Source: Oscillospiraceae bacterium (lineage in GTDB: Bacteria; Bacillota; Clostridia; Oscillospirales; Oscillospiraceae). From it: a stretch of 64,000 nucleotides of DNA. The notes below the pieces were generated by a model. The model worked only from the letters and a program-made list of their open reading frames with translations. It had not been told where the DNA came from and searched no databases. The stretch is taken from positions 53,297 to 117,296 of the forward strand of contig SVMD01000007.1 of NCBI GenBank assembly GCA_015067615.1, given 5' to 3'. The number at the start of each line of letters is the position of its first letter. The first letter of the stretch is position 1. Below are positions 50,354-58,886 of the stretch, piece after piece. Position numbers and translations under genes: made by a program.

Positions 50354-51109
50354 TCACTTTTCCTCCTTTGCAGCGCTGCGGTCCTTGTAGACACCGATGG
50401 GGTAGTAGGGCAGCATATCGCTTTCCACCCACTCCAGAGCCTTCTGAGGAGTCATGCCCCAGTTGGTGGGACAGGCGGAGACAACTTCCACAAGGGAGAA
50501 GCCCTTGCCCTCGATCTGGTTCTGGAAGGCCTTCTTGATAGCCTTCTTGGCGTTCTTCACGTTCTTGACGTTGTTCACAGCCACGCGGGTGATGTACTCG
50601 GGACCCTCCAGGGTGGAGAGCATCTCGCAGACCTTGATGGGCCAGCCACAGTGCTTCACGTCACGGCCGTAGGGGGAGGTCTGGGTCACCTGACCGGGCA
50701 GGGAGGTGGGGGCCATCTGGCCGCCGGTCATGCCGTAGATGGCATTGTTGACAAAGATGATGGTGATATTCTCGTTTCTGGCAGCGGCGTGGACGGTTTC
50801 GGCCATACCGATGGAAGCCAGGTCGCCGTCACCCTGGTAGGTAAAGACGATATTGTCGGGTCGGCAGCGCTTGATACCGGTAGCGGTAGCGGGGGCACGG
50901 CCATGGGCGGCTTCGATCATATCACAGGCGAAGTAGTCGTAGGCCATGACTGCGCAGCCCACAGGGGCGACGCCGATGGTCTTGCCCTCAATGCCCAGCT
51001 CGTCAATGGCTTCGGCCACCAGACGATGGATGATGCCGTGGGGGCAGCCGGGGCAGTAATGCAGAGGAACGTCCGTCAGGGACTTGGGTTTCTGAAACAC
51101 GATAGCCAT
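50354..51109 (-). CDS. 2-oxoacid:ferredoxin oxidoreductase, beta subunit (TPP binding)
   Basis: A 251-residue thiamine-pyrophosphate subunit. HYCPGCPHG near the N-terminus, [15 protein letters not shown] (the GDG...N TPP motif, with [11 protein letters not shown]) are typical. Unlike pyruvate enzymes, only short Cys motifs are seen, matching the four-subunit VOR/KOR type where a separate ferredoxin subunit carries the clusters. Three bases downstream of the alpha-subunit gene. Confidence 0.93.
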   Translation of the reverse strand: MAIVFQKPKSLTDVPLHYCPGCPHGIIHRLVAEAIDELGIEGKTIGVAPVGCAVMAYDYFACDMIEAAHGRAPATATGIKRCRPDNIVFTYQGDGDLASIGMAETVHAAARNENITIIFVNNAIYGMTGGQMAPTSLPGQVTQTSPYGRDVKHCGWPIKVCEMLSTLEGPEYITRVAVNNVKNVKNAKKAIKKAFQNQIEGKGFSLVEVVSACPTNWGMTPQKALEWVESDMLPYYPIGVYKDRSAAKEEK

Positions 51110-51112
51110 GGT

Positions 51113-52171
51113 TTACTCTCCTTTCTGTGCCTTGCGGATGGATTCCAGCACCTGGTCGGGGCTGGGGATCATGCCGCCGACCCGGTTGCACAGGGTCACA
51201 GGCTTGCGGCAGGAAGTGGCAAGCTTAACATCCTCGATCATCTGGCCCATGCTCAGCTCCACGGAGATGAAAGCCTTGACCTTGTCAGCAGCGGCTGCCA
51301 GAGGCTTTGCGGGGAAGGGCCACAGGGTGATGGGACGGATCAGACCTACCTTGATGCCCTCGGCCCGGGCGGCTACGATGGCATTCTTGGCAACGCGGGA
51401 AGCGATACCGAAGGCCACGACGCAGATTTCTGCGTCCTCCATCATGTACTCCTCCCACAGGGGCTCGTTCTCTTCCACAATTTTATAGCGCTCAAAACGC
51501 TCGAAATTCTTCTTTTCCAGGGCGTCGGGCTGCAGGTACAGGGAGTTGACGATGTTGTGCTTGCGCTTGCCCTCGGTGCCCGTCAGAGCCCAGGGCTTCT
51601 CGTAAACTTCGATCTCCGCATCCTCAAAGGAGATGGGCTCCATCATCTGTCCGATGGTGCCGTCTGCCAGGATCATGGAGGTCATGGAGTACTTGTCAGC
51701 CAGGTTGAAGCCCTTGATGGTTAAGGAAGCCATCTCCTGAACGGAGGCAGGGGCCAGGACAATCATCCGGTAGTCGCCGTGACCGCCGCCCTTGGTGGCC
51801 TGGAAGTAGTCGGACTGGGAAGGCTGAATGCCGCCGAGACCTGGGCCGCCCCGCTGGACGTTGACCACCAGTGCGGGAACATCGGAACCGGCGATATAGC
51901 TGAGACCCTCAGACTTCAGGGAAATTCCGGGGGAGGAGGAGGAGGTCATAACCCGGCAGCCGGTGGCTGCTGCGCCGTAGACCATGTTGATGGATGCGAT
52001 CTCGCTCTCTGCCTGGAGGAAGACACCGCCGATCTTGGGCATCTTCTTTGCCATGTAGGCAGCGATCTCGGTCTGGGGGGTGATGGGGTAGCCGAAGTAA
52101 TGACGGCAGCCGGCACGGATGGCGGCTTCGGCAATGGCTTCGTTGCCCTTCATAAGTACACGCTGTGCCAT
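51113..52171 (-). CDS. 2-oxoacid:ferredoxin oxidoreductase, alpha subunit (VorB-like)
   Basis: A 352-residue pyrimidine-binding and CoA-handling subunit. FGYPITPQTEIAAYMAK is the family signature; GISLKSEGLSYIAGSDVPALVVNVQRGGPG follows. Similarity pattern and companion genes point to the VorB (3-methyl-2-oxobutanoate) type, though 2-oxoglutarate enzymes look similar. Ideal AAGGAGG site. The adjacent ilvE and acyl-CoA ligases support a branched-chain substrate. Confidence 0.92.
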   Translation of the reverse strand: MAQRVLMKGNEAIAEAAIRAGCRHYFGYPITPQTEIAAYMAKKMPKIGGVFLQAESEIASINMVYGAAATGCRVMTSSSSPGISLKSEGLSYIAGSDVPALVVNVQRGGPGLGGIQPSQSDYFQATKGGGHGDYRMIVLAPASVQEMASLTIKGFNLADKYSMTSMILADGTIGQMMEPISFEDAEIEVYEKPWALTGTEGKRKHNIVNSLYLQPDALEKKNFERFERYKIVEENEPLWEEYMMEDAEICVVAFGIASRVAKNAIVAARAEGIKVGLIRPITLWPFPAKPLAAAADKVKAFISVELSMGQMIEDVKLATSCRKPVTLCNRVGGMIPSPDQVLESIRKAQKGE

Positions 52172-52183
52172 AGGTTTACCTCC

Positions 52184-52390
52184 TTATTTCTCCACGGTGA
52201 TGATGCAGTCAGGGCACATGGTTGCGCAGAAGGCGCAGGCGATGCACTTGTCCTGGTCGGTCATCACAGCGGGGGAATAGCCTTTTTTGTTGATCTGGTT
52301 GGCGTCGATCTTCAGGATGCCCTTGGGGCAGGCATTGACGCACAGGCCGCAGCCCTTGCACAGATCTGTGTTGAAAGTGACTTTTGCCAT
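52184..52390 (-). CDS. 2-oxoacid:ferredoxin oxidoreductase, 4Fe-4S delta subunit
   Basis: A 68-residue ferredoxin with two complete 4Fe-4S motifs, CKGCGLCVNACP and CIACAFCATMCP. It links the TPP active site to cellular ferredoxin. Strong AAGGAGG ribosome site. First of the four subunit genes. Confidence 0.94.
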   Translation of the reverse strand: MAKVTFNTDLCKGCGLCVNACPKGILKIDANQINKKGYSPAVMTDQDKCIACAFCATMCPDCIITVEK

Positions 52391-52417
52391 AATGTTTCCT
52401 CCTTGGGTTAATCTAAA

Positions 52418-53116
52418 TTATCCCCACAGAGGTCGGTTGCCCGGCTTCTGGGAAGGTAAGTCAAAATATTTTTCCTGCAGGGTAAGGGGCAGGACAGGGG
52501 AGAGGTCCAGCTGGGAAGCAACAGCCTTTTCGGCAGTGGTCAGCCAGATGGGAAGTCCGGAAAGCTGGGAGAGCTTTTCCATATAATCAAGGGAAGCAAG
52601 TACGGTTTCGGGAGTGGTTTCGGAGGCTAAGTTGGAGTTGTTTATGATGTCCGTAAACTGCAGGCCGCAGGCGGCCTCAATCTCCCGCATCACTTCCAGT
52701 GCTTCCTCCGGGGTCCGGGTCAGGGGGCGGTAGCAGTTGGCAACGAATACCATCCGGTAGTTGCCCTCCTCCTTCATGGCGGGCACGTAGCGGCCCAGGG
52801 CGTAGGCGCCCCGGTCGTCACCGCCGATGTCCATGATGCCGTAGATGCTCTTGTCTGTCACCAACCGGTAGGCTTCGGCAGGCAGGGCAGGCAGGTCCAC
52901 ATTGGTATTGGCGAAGGTGGGGGAGATCAGGTGAACGCCTGCCGCATCCAGTACAGCCGCGCTGTCCTTGGTGCGGAAATAGGGGTTCACGATATCCAGG
53001 TCCGCAATGCAGACCTTGTTGCCTTCGGCTGCCAGGTGCAGAGCGTAGTTGACCGCGATGTTGGTCTTGCCGGAGCCGAAATGCCCGGCAAAGAGAGTAA
53101 GTCGTTTATGTTCCAT
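52418..53116 (-). CDS. ParA/MinD-like P-loop ATPase of the oxidoreductase operon
   Basis: A 232-residue ATPase with a deviant Walker A (FAGHFGSGKTNIAV), ADLDIVNPYFR and GIMDIGGDDRGAYALG as Walker B and switch regions. It resembles the CobQ/CobB/MinD/ParA nucleotide-binding family. It sits 27 bases before the ferredoxin subunit gene and reads the same way. Possible roles are cluster insertion or maturation of the oxidoreductase; no direct evidence. The ribosome site is weak. Confidence 0.8.
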   Translation of the reverse strand: MEHKRLTLFAGHFGSGKTNIAVNYALHLAAEGNKVCIADLDIVNPYFRTKDSAAVLDAAGVHLISPTFANTNVDLPALPAEAYRLVTDKSIYGIMDIGGDDRGAYALGRYVPAMKEEGNYRMVFVANCYRPLTRTPEEALEVMREIEAACGLQFTDIINNSNLASETTPETVLASLDYMEKLSQLSGLPIWLTTAEKAVASQLDLSPVLPLTLQEKYFDLPSQKPGNRPLWG

Positions 53117-53136
53117 AGGGGGCCTCGCTAATTACA

Positions 53137-53203
53137 AATTACAAGTTACAAATTATTAATTGCAGGTAACCCTTATGTGGATGATAATTTGTAATTTGTA
53201 ATT
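53137..53203. repeat. AT-rich inverted repeat
   Basis: Arms 53137-53156 and 53184-53203 are complementary at 19 of 20 positions, around a 27-base loop. Each arm consists of AATTACAA-type units. It follows the ligase stop codon and precedes the ATPase gene, so it may act as a weak terminator or be a dispersed MITE-like element. Confidence 0.6.
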
Positions 53204-53209
53204 ATAAAT

Positions 53210-55501
53210 TTATAATTGTTTGCGGATGATCTTGCCGCTGGTGGTCTTGGGCAGGGATTCCCGGAATTCCACAATTCTGGGGTACTTGTAGGGGGCGGTG
53301 CGGCGCTTGACGTAGTTCTGAATTTCCTTCTTCAGCTCTTCCGTGCCTTCAAAGCCCTTGACCAGGACGATGGATGCCTTGACCACCTGACCACGGACCT
53401 CGTCGGGGGCAGCGGAAACGCCGCATTCCAGAATGTAGGGCAGCTCCATGATGGTGGATTCGATCTCGAAGGGTCCGATCCGGTAGCCGGAGGACTTGAT
53501 CACATCGTCAGCACGGCCAACGTACCAGTAGAAGCCGGCCTCATCACGCCAGGCCAGGTCGCCGGTATGGTAGAAGCCGTCCCGCCAGGTCTCGGCAGTG
53601 ACCTCGGGATTGCCTTCGTAGCAGTAGGCCAGGCCGCAGGGCAGGCCATTTTTAATATTGATGCAGATCTCGCCGGTCTCACCGGTGTCCACCTCATTGC
53701 CCTCGATGTCCAGCAGGTGAACATCGTACAGGGGCACGGGCTTGCCCATAGAGCCCAGCTTATGGTCGTTGCCGTTGAGGTTGCCGATGATCAGGGTGGA
53801 CTCGGACTGGCCGAAGCCCTCCATGATGCTCAGACCCGTGGCCTTCTGGAACTGGCGGTAGACCTCGGGGTTCAGAGCCTCACCAGCGGTGGAGGCGTGC
53901 TCGATGGAAGAAAGGTCGAATCGGCTCAGGTCCTGCTTGGCCAGCATCCGGTACATGGTGGGAGGTGCGCAGAAGGTGGTAATGTGGTACTTGGCGAACA
54001 TGGGCAGGATCTTCTCGGCGTCGAAGCGGTCGAAGTCGTAGACAAAGATGGGTGCCTCGCAGAGCCACTGGCCGTAGAGCTTACCCCAGGCGGACTTGGC
54101 CCAGCCGGTGTCGGAAATGGTCAGATGCAGACCGTCGGGATTGACACGGTGCCAGTATTTGGCGGTGATGAAGTGGCCCAGGGGATATTTGTAGTTGTGA
54201 GCCGCCAGCTTGGGGTAGCCGGAGGTGCCGGAGGTGAAGTACATCAGCATGGGGTCAGAGCCGCAGGGGGCGTCTTCCTTCCGGTCGAAGTGGGAGCTGA
54301 ACATGGTGTACTCTTCGTTAAAATCATGCCAGCCGGGCTTACTGCCGCCCACCAGGATCTTGTGCTCCACACAGGGGCACTTGGCGGCGGCTTCCTCCAC
54401 AGCCTTGGCGGTATCGCCGTCGGCGGTGCAGAGAACGGCCTTGACATTGGCCGCGGTAAAGCGGTAAGTAAAGTCCTTTTCCAGCAGCTGGTTAGTGGCG
54501 GGGATGGCCACGGCGCCCAGTTTGTGCAGGGCCATCATGGCGAACCAGTACTGATAGTGGCGCTTCAGCACCAGCATCACCCGGTCGCGCCGCTTAATGC
54601 CCAGGGACTTAAAATAGTTGGCGGTCCGGTTGGATTCCTTCTTGATATCCTGGAAGGTAAAGCGCCGTTCGGTCATATCCTCGGAGATATGGAGCATGGC
54701 CAGCTTGTCGGGCTGCTCTTCTCCCAGGGCATCCACCACATCGAAGGCAAAGTTGAAGTTCTCCTCGCCCTTGAAGCTGATGGCCTTCAGCAGGCCGTCC
54801 TCCACCTCACGGTCGATGAACTTGCGGTAGATACGATGCTTCTTGTCCGGGGCCCGGCGCTTGGTGTCGGGGGTGGCAATGACGGCAGCCTGCTCGTTTT
54901 CACGGGCGGCGGAATTGCTCAGGACGATGGCGTAGAAGGCACAGTCCTCACCCTCCACGGCGATCATGCCGTGGGGCACGGAGGAGTCGTAGTAAATGGT
55001 GTCGCCGGCATGGAGGACTTCCGTATGTCCGCCAATCTGGATCTTCATATGACCCCGGATGACGATATCGCACTCCTGACCCTCGTGGGTGGTCAGCTCG
55101 ATATCCTCGTATTCGGCACCCTCCCGGTACTTCATCTCCATGTACAGGGGCAGGGCAATGCGGTTGCGGAAGTCGGCAGCCAGGTTGTAGCCAACCATGT
55201 GGTGTGCTTCCTCAATGCGCTGACCTTCGCCCTTACGGGTCAGGTCGTAGTGGCGCAGCTTGGGGCTCTTACCTTCCACCAGGTCGGCGAAGTCAACGCC
55301 GAAGCTTAAGGTACAGCGATACAGAAAGGCGATGGACAGGTTGCGGTTGCCGGATTCGCACTGGATGTACTCCTCCACAGAGATTCCGGTACGCTTTGCC
55401 ATTTCCTCCACGGTAAAGCCGGAAACCTCGCGCAGTTCCTTGATACGCCCTGCCATTTCCCGGATCTTCAGATCCAGGCCGGTGATTTTCTCTTCTCTCA
55501 T
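53210..55501 (-). CDS. XRE-cupin-acyl-CoA ligase fusion protein (copy 1)
   Basis: A 763-residue protein with three parts: an XRE-type helix-turn-helix (about residues 20-75; IKELREVSGFTVEEMAKRTG, CESGNRNLS), a cupin (about 110-190; HEGQECDIVIRG, LHAGDTIYYDSSVPHGM) and a full ANL-superfamily acyl-CoA synthetase (about 225-763). Ligase motifs are YFTSGTSGYPK (about 420), MEGFGQSE, HTGDLAWRDE, VGRADDVIKSSGYRIGP and the C-terminal catalytic Lys in TTSGKIIRK. The XRE-cupin half looks like a ligand-sensing repressor. The frame reaches 55591, but the ATG at 55501 has GGAGG. A T-box leader precedes it. It may both activate a carboxylic acid and regulate genes. Confidence 0.9.
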   Translation of the reverse strand: MREEKITGLDLKIREMAGRIKELREVSGFTVEEMAKRTGISVEEYIQCESGNRNLSIAFLYRCTLSFGVDFADLVEGKSPKLRHYDLTRKGEGQRIEEAHHMVGYNLAADFRNRIALPLYMEMKYREGAEYEDIELTTHEGQECDIVIRGHMKIQIGGHTEVLHAGDTIYYDSSVPHGMIAVEGEDCAFYAIVLSNSAARENEQAAVIATPDTKRRAPDKKHRIYRKFIDREVEDGLLKAISFKGEENFNFAFDVVDALGEEQPDKLAMLHISEDMTERRFTFQDIKKESNRTANYFKSLGIKRRDRVMLVLKRHYQYWFAMMALHKLGAVAIPATNQLLEKDFTYRFTAANVKAVLCTADGDTAKAVEEAAAKCPCVEHKILVGGSKPGWHDFNEEYTMFSSHFDRKEDAPCGSDPMLMYFTSGTSGYPKLAAHNYKYPLGHFITAKYWHRVNPDGLHLTISDTGWAKSAWGKLYGQWLCEAPIFVYDFDRFDAEKILPMFAKYHITTFCAPPTMYRMLAKQDLSRFDLSSIEHASTAGEALNPEVYRQFQKATGLSIMEGFGQSESTLIIGNLNGNDHKLGSMGKPVPLYDVHLLDIEGNEVDTGETGEICINIKNGLPCGLAYCYEGNPEVTAETWRDGFYHTGDLAWRDEAGFYWYVGRADDVIKSSGYRIGPFEIESTIMELPYILECGVSAAPDEVRGQVVKASIVLVKGFEGTEELKKEIQNYVKRRTAPYKYPRIVEFRESLPKTTSGKIIRKQL

Positions 55502-55530
55502 AATTACCTCCGATAGGGACCGGGGAAATG

Positions 55531-55806
55531 AAAATGCCCGTCCCAAAGACTGATTCTTTGAGACGGGCATAATACCCGCGGTACCACTCAAATTGCACCC
55601 TGAAAAGGATGCCCCTCATCGGACTCTGACAAGCCCTAAGCACTGACGCAGCTGACGCGGGAGAGTTCTACTTGCGATAGCTTTCTTCTCTCCGGCTGGG
55701 GAGCGACAAACCGAACAGATCCATCATGGCTTGCACCAAACCGCCAATTCTCTTGGATGGATTTCCATACGGCCCTCTCCGTCTGAGCCTTTGTGAATTG
55801 TGATAG
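55531..55806 (-). promoter_or_regulatory. T-box leader of ligase copy 1, probably leucine-specific
   Basis: Minus strand: Stem I with the AGAGA and GGTGCAA elements, then the conserved T-box sequence GTGGTACCGCG (plus 55577-55587) and a long terminator hairpin (GCCCGTC.../GACGGGC, 55531-55571, with TTTT). A CTG triplet (55716-55718) follows GGAT on the 3' side of Stem I, in the same context as in the two other T-boxes of this locus, so tRNA-Leu is the likely effector. Uncharged tRNA would allow readthrough. Confidence 0.88.
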
Positions 55807-55807
55807 A

Positions 55808-55836
55808 ATCATATCACCATATTCTGTAATTGTCAA
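55808..55836 (-). promoter_or_regulatory. Promoter of ligase copy 1
   Basis: Minus strand: TTGACA (55831-55836), 17-base spacer, TATGAT (55808-55813), just ahead of the T-box. Confidence 0.75.
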
Positions 55837-55885
55837 CAAAAAGTTCGTGATTAAGGGATAAATGTAAGCTTCGGGAGGACGAAAG

Positions 55886-58153
55886 TTACAGTTTGTTACG
55901 AATGATCTTGCCGCTGATGGTCTTGGGCAGCTCCTCACGGAATTCCACAATTCTGGGATACTTGTAAGGAGCGGTGCGGGACTTGACGTAGTTCTGGATC
56001 TGCTTCTTCAGCTCTTCGGTGCCTTCGGTGCCCTTCACCAGCACGATGCAGGCCTTGACCACCTGACCCCGGACCTCGTCGGGGGCGGCGCAGACACCGC
56101 ATTCCAGAACGTAGGGCAGCTCCATGATGGTGGATTCGATCTCGAAGGGTCCGATCCGGTAGCCGGAGGACTTGATCACATCGTCAGCACGGCCCACATA
56201 CCAGTAGTAGCCGTCCTCATCCCGCCAGGCCAGGTCGCCGGTGTGATACATACCGTCGTGCCAGGCGGCGTCGGTGGCTTCCTGATTGCGGTAGTAGCCC
56301 AGGAACACACCGCAGGTGGGCTTGGGATCGGTGCGGATGACGATCTCGCCGTTGACACCGTCTTCCACAGGATTGCCCTCGCTGTCCACCAGGTCGATGC
56401 CGTAACCGGGGACGGGCTTGCCCATGGCGCCGGGCTTCAGCTGGGTGCCGACCAGGTTGGCAATGCCCAGGGTCATCTCCGTCTGGCCGAAGCCCTCGGC
56501 AATCCGCAGGCCCGTGGCCTGTTCGAACTTGTAGAAGACCTCGGGATTCAGAGCCTCGCCGGCGGTGGTGGCGTGGTGGATGGAGGAAAGATCGTACTGG
56601 CTCATATCCTGCTTGATGAGCATCCGGTACATGGTGGGCGGTGCGCAGAAGGTGGTGATGCCGTACTTGGCAAACATGGGCAGGATCTTCTCCGCGTCAA
56701 AGCGGTCAAAGTCGTAGGTAAACACGGCGCCCTCGCAGAGCCACTGACCGTAGAGCTTACCCCAGAGGGCCTTGCCCCAGCCGGTCTCGGAAATGGTGAA
56801 GTGGAGGCCGTCCCGCTCTGCCATGTGCCAGTATTTGGCGGTGACATAGTGACCCAGGGCGTATTTGTAGGAGTGCATGGCCATCTTGGGATAGCCGGTA
56901 GTGCCGGAGGTGAAGAGCATCAGCATGGGATCCTCGCCGCAGGGGGCGTCGGCTTCCCGGACATAGCGGCGGCTGAACAGGGAATACTCCTTGTCGTAGT
57001 CATGCCAGCCTTCTCTCTGGCCGCCCACCAGGAGCTTGGTCATGGTCCGGCCACTCTCTTCCAGCGCCAGCTCCACCTGATGGGCGGTGTCGCCGTCGGC
57101 GGTGCAGAGGATGGCGCTGACATCAGCGGCGTCAAAGCGGTAGATGAAGTCCTTCTTCACCAGCTGATTGGTAGCCGGAATGGCGATGGCGCCCAGCTTG
57201 TGCAGACCCAGGATGGAGAACCAGAACTGGTAGTGGCGCTTCAGCACCAGCATCACCCGGTCGCCCCGCTTGATGCCCAGGGACTTAAAGTAGTTGGCGC
57301 TCTGGGAGGAGGCGTCCTTGATATCCTTGAAGGTGAAGCGCCGTTCGGTCATGTCGTTTGCGATGTGCAGCATGGCCAGCTTGTCGGGCTCCCGGCGGGC
57401 GATGGCGTCCACGGTGTCGAAGGCGAAGTTGTATTCGTCGGCGCCCTCGAAGGTGAGGCTCTGAAGCGCGCCCTTTTCGTCCTCCTTGGTCTGGATGAAC
57501 TTCTGGCACAGCAGTTTGCTGTCCGGGGTGCCCTTACGGCTCTGGCCGATGTACAGGGGCTGGTCGGTGGTGTCGGAGACCATGATCATGGCCATGAACA
57601 CACAGTCCTGACCGTCAATGGCGATCATGCCGTGGGGGGTGGAGGATTTGTAGAAGATGCTGTCACCCTCCCGCAGGACCTCCTCGTGGTCGCCGATGCG
57701 GATCCGCATGGCACCCTTGATCACCAGGTCAAATTCCTGACCGGTGTGGGTGGTGGTGTGGATGGGCTGATTCTGCAGCTCTTCATTATATTCATAGGTA
57801 ACCCAGTAGGGGGTGGCCAGCTTCTTGCGGAACATGGGGGCCATATCCTGGATGGTAATGCCGTCCTCGGAGGCGGTGGTCAGACCCTTGCCCTTCCGGG
57901 TGACGGTGTAGCCGGACAGACGGGCGCTGTGACCTTCCAGAAGGACGGTCAGCTCCACGCCGAAGACCTTGGCACACTTGTGCAGGAAGGAGAAGGGAAG
58001 ATCCACGGTGCCGGATTCATACAGATGGTAGGTTTCCTCGGACACATCGGTCAACGCTGCCATCTTCTGCATGCTGTGACCCAAAATTTCACGCATGTCC
58101 CGAATTCGCATTGCGATCTCCATTAATTGTGTTGCAGGATTCTGGTTCGTCAT
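55886..58153 (-). CDS. XRE-cupin-acyl-CoA ligase fusion protein (copy 2)
   Basis: A 755-residue paralogue of copy 1 with the same order: XRE helix-turn-helix (about 10-70; IRDMREILGHSMQKMAALTDVS), cupin (about 105-185; HTGQEFDLVIKGAMRI, LREGDSIFYKSSTPHGM) and ANL acyl-CoA ligase (about 215-755; LFTSGTTGYPK, EGFGQTEMT, HTGDLAWRDE, TISGKIIRN). The C-terminal ligase parts of the copies are far more alike than the N-terminal regulatory parts. Start: ATG at 58153, nine bases after AAAGGA; the ATG at 58162 is too close to it. T-box leader upstream. Acid substrate probably a short branched-chain acid, by context. Confidence 0.9.
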   Translation of the reverse strand: MTNQNPATQLMEIAMRIRDMREILGHSMQKMAALTDVSEETYHLYESGTVDLPFSFLHKCAKVFGVELTVLLEGHSARLSGYTVTRKGKGLTTASEDGITIQDMAPMFRKKLATPYWVTYEYNEELQNQPIHTTTHTGQEFDLVIKGAMRIRIGDHEEVLREGDSIFYKSSTPHGMIAIDGQDCVFMAMIMVSDTTDQPLYIGQSRKGTPDSKLLCQKFIQTKEDEKGALQSLTFEGADEYNFAFDTVDAIARREPDKLAMLHIANDMTERRFTFKDIKDASSQSANYFKSLGIKRGDRVMLVLKRHYQFWFSILGLHKLGAIAIPATNQLVKKDFIYRFDAADVSAILCTADGDTAHQVELALEESGRTMTKLLVGGQREGWHDYDKEYSLFSRRYVREADAPCGEDPMLMLFTSGTTGYPKMAMHSYKYALGHYVTAKYWHMAERDGLHFTISETGWGKALWGKLYGQWLCEGAVFTYDFDRFDAEKILPMFAKYGITTFCAPPTMYRMLIKQDMSQYDLSSIHHATTAGEALNPEVFYKFEQATGLRIAEGFGQTEMTLGIANLVGTQLKPGAMGKPVPGYGIDLVDSEGNPVEDGVNGEIVIRTDPKPTCGVFLGYYRNQEATDAAWHDGMYHTGDLAWRDEDGYYWYVGRADDVIKSSGYRIGPFEIESTIMELPYVLECGVCAAPDEVRGQVVKACIVLVKGTEGTEELKKQIQNYVKSRTAPYKYPRIVEFREELPKTISGKIIRNKL

Positions 58154-58176
58154 ATGGCTCATTCCTTTCTGACAAA

Positions 58177-58445
58177 TAAAAAATCGCCTCAAGAAAAATT
58201 CTTGAGACGAGTAAAAGCATACCCGCGGTACCACTCAAATTGCGGCGTCATCCGCCGCCCCTTCAGGCTCCAGCAAGCCCTATCCCTTAACGCGGGCAGA
58301 CGGGAGAACCTGAGGAATAACTTTCAGCTCTCCGGCTCGGAAGTGATGGGTACTCTGTCAGTCGATTGCGGGCTTTCACCAAACGTCCGCTCTCTGGGAA
58401 TCTTCTTAACAGGACCGTCTTCGTCACAGCTTTTTCATATTGGCA
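58177..58445 (-). promoter_or_regulatory. T-box leader of ligase copy 2, probably leucine-specific
   Basis: Minus strand: Stem I with AGAGAGC and GGTGAAAGCC, conserved GTGGTACCGCG (plus 58224-58234), and terminator CTCAAG.../CTTGAG followed by ATTTTTT (58177-58209). A CTG triplet (58359-58361) sits in the 3' part of Stem I after CGA and before an A, as in the plus-strand T-box of this locus. Confidence 0.88.
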
Positions 58446-58447
58446 AT

Positions 58448-58476
58448 ACTGTAGCATGTCCGTGGACAAAAGTCAA
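58448..58476 (-). promoter_or_regulatory. Promoter of ligase copy 2
   Basis: Minus strand: TTGACT (58471-58476), 17-base spacer, TACAGT (58448-58453). It is divergent from the plus-strand T-box promoter about 85 bases away. Confidence 0.65.
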
Positions 58477-58559
58477 ATGTTTTTCTGGTGAAGTATGAAA
58501 TTTATCAACCGGTACAAAATTCAACTTTATTCATGGCAGAAAACTGGGAAAACTGACTG

Positions 58560-58588
58560 TTGACAAATTGACCGGAATATGGTTAAAT
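58560..58588 (+). promoter_or_regulatory. Promoter of the LeuA-like/barrel-ligase operon
   Basis: TTGACA (58560-58565), 17-base spacer, TTAAAT (58583-58588), just upstream of a T-box. Confidence 0.65.
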
Positions 58589-58594
58589 TCATCT

Positions 58595-58863
58595 ATATAT
58601 TCAAAGACGTTGACGGAAAACTTGCTTTCTTCGGAAGCTCCAGAGAGCCGGCGGCTGGTGGGAGCCGGTGCGGATGAATTAAGCGATCTGATTCCCGAGT
58701 CGGTGCTGTGAAAGGAAAGTCGAGTAATGGCACCCGGTTGCCTCCGTTACAGGGATAGGACTTGTTGGAGTCTGAAGGGATCTTCCTTTTGGGAAGATAA
58801 TCAGGGTGGTACCGCGAATGTAGATTCGTCCCTGAGGCAGAAATTGCCTCAGGGATTTTTTAT
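58595..58863 (+). promoter_or_regulatory. T-box leader of the LeuA-like operon, probably leucine-specific
   Basis: Stem I with AGAGAGCC and CTGGTGGGAGCC, the conserved GGGTGGTACCGCG (58804-58816) and terminator TCCCTGAGGCA / TGCCTCAGGGA with T8 (58829-58863). A CTG triplet (58688-58690) follows GAT in the 3' side of Stem I. The downstream gene is a LeuA homologue, which supports tRNA-Leu as effector. Confidence 0.9.
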
Positions 58864-58886
58864 TTCAGTTGTAAGGAGACATCGTT

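Noticed and set aside
53216..58126. Long plus-strand frames (697 and 627 codons) across the ligase fusions
   Set aside because: Shadows of the minus-strand XRE-cupin-ligase genes, low complexity and without start signals.
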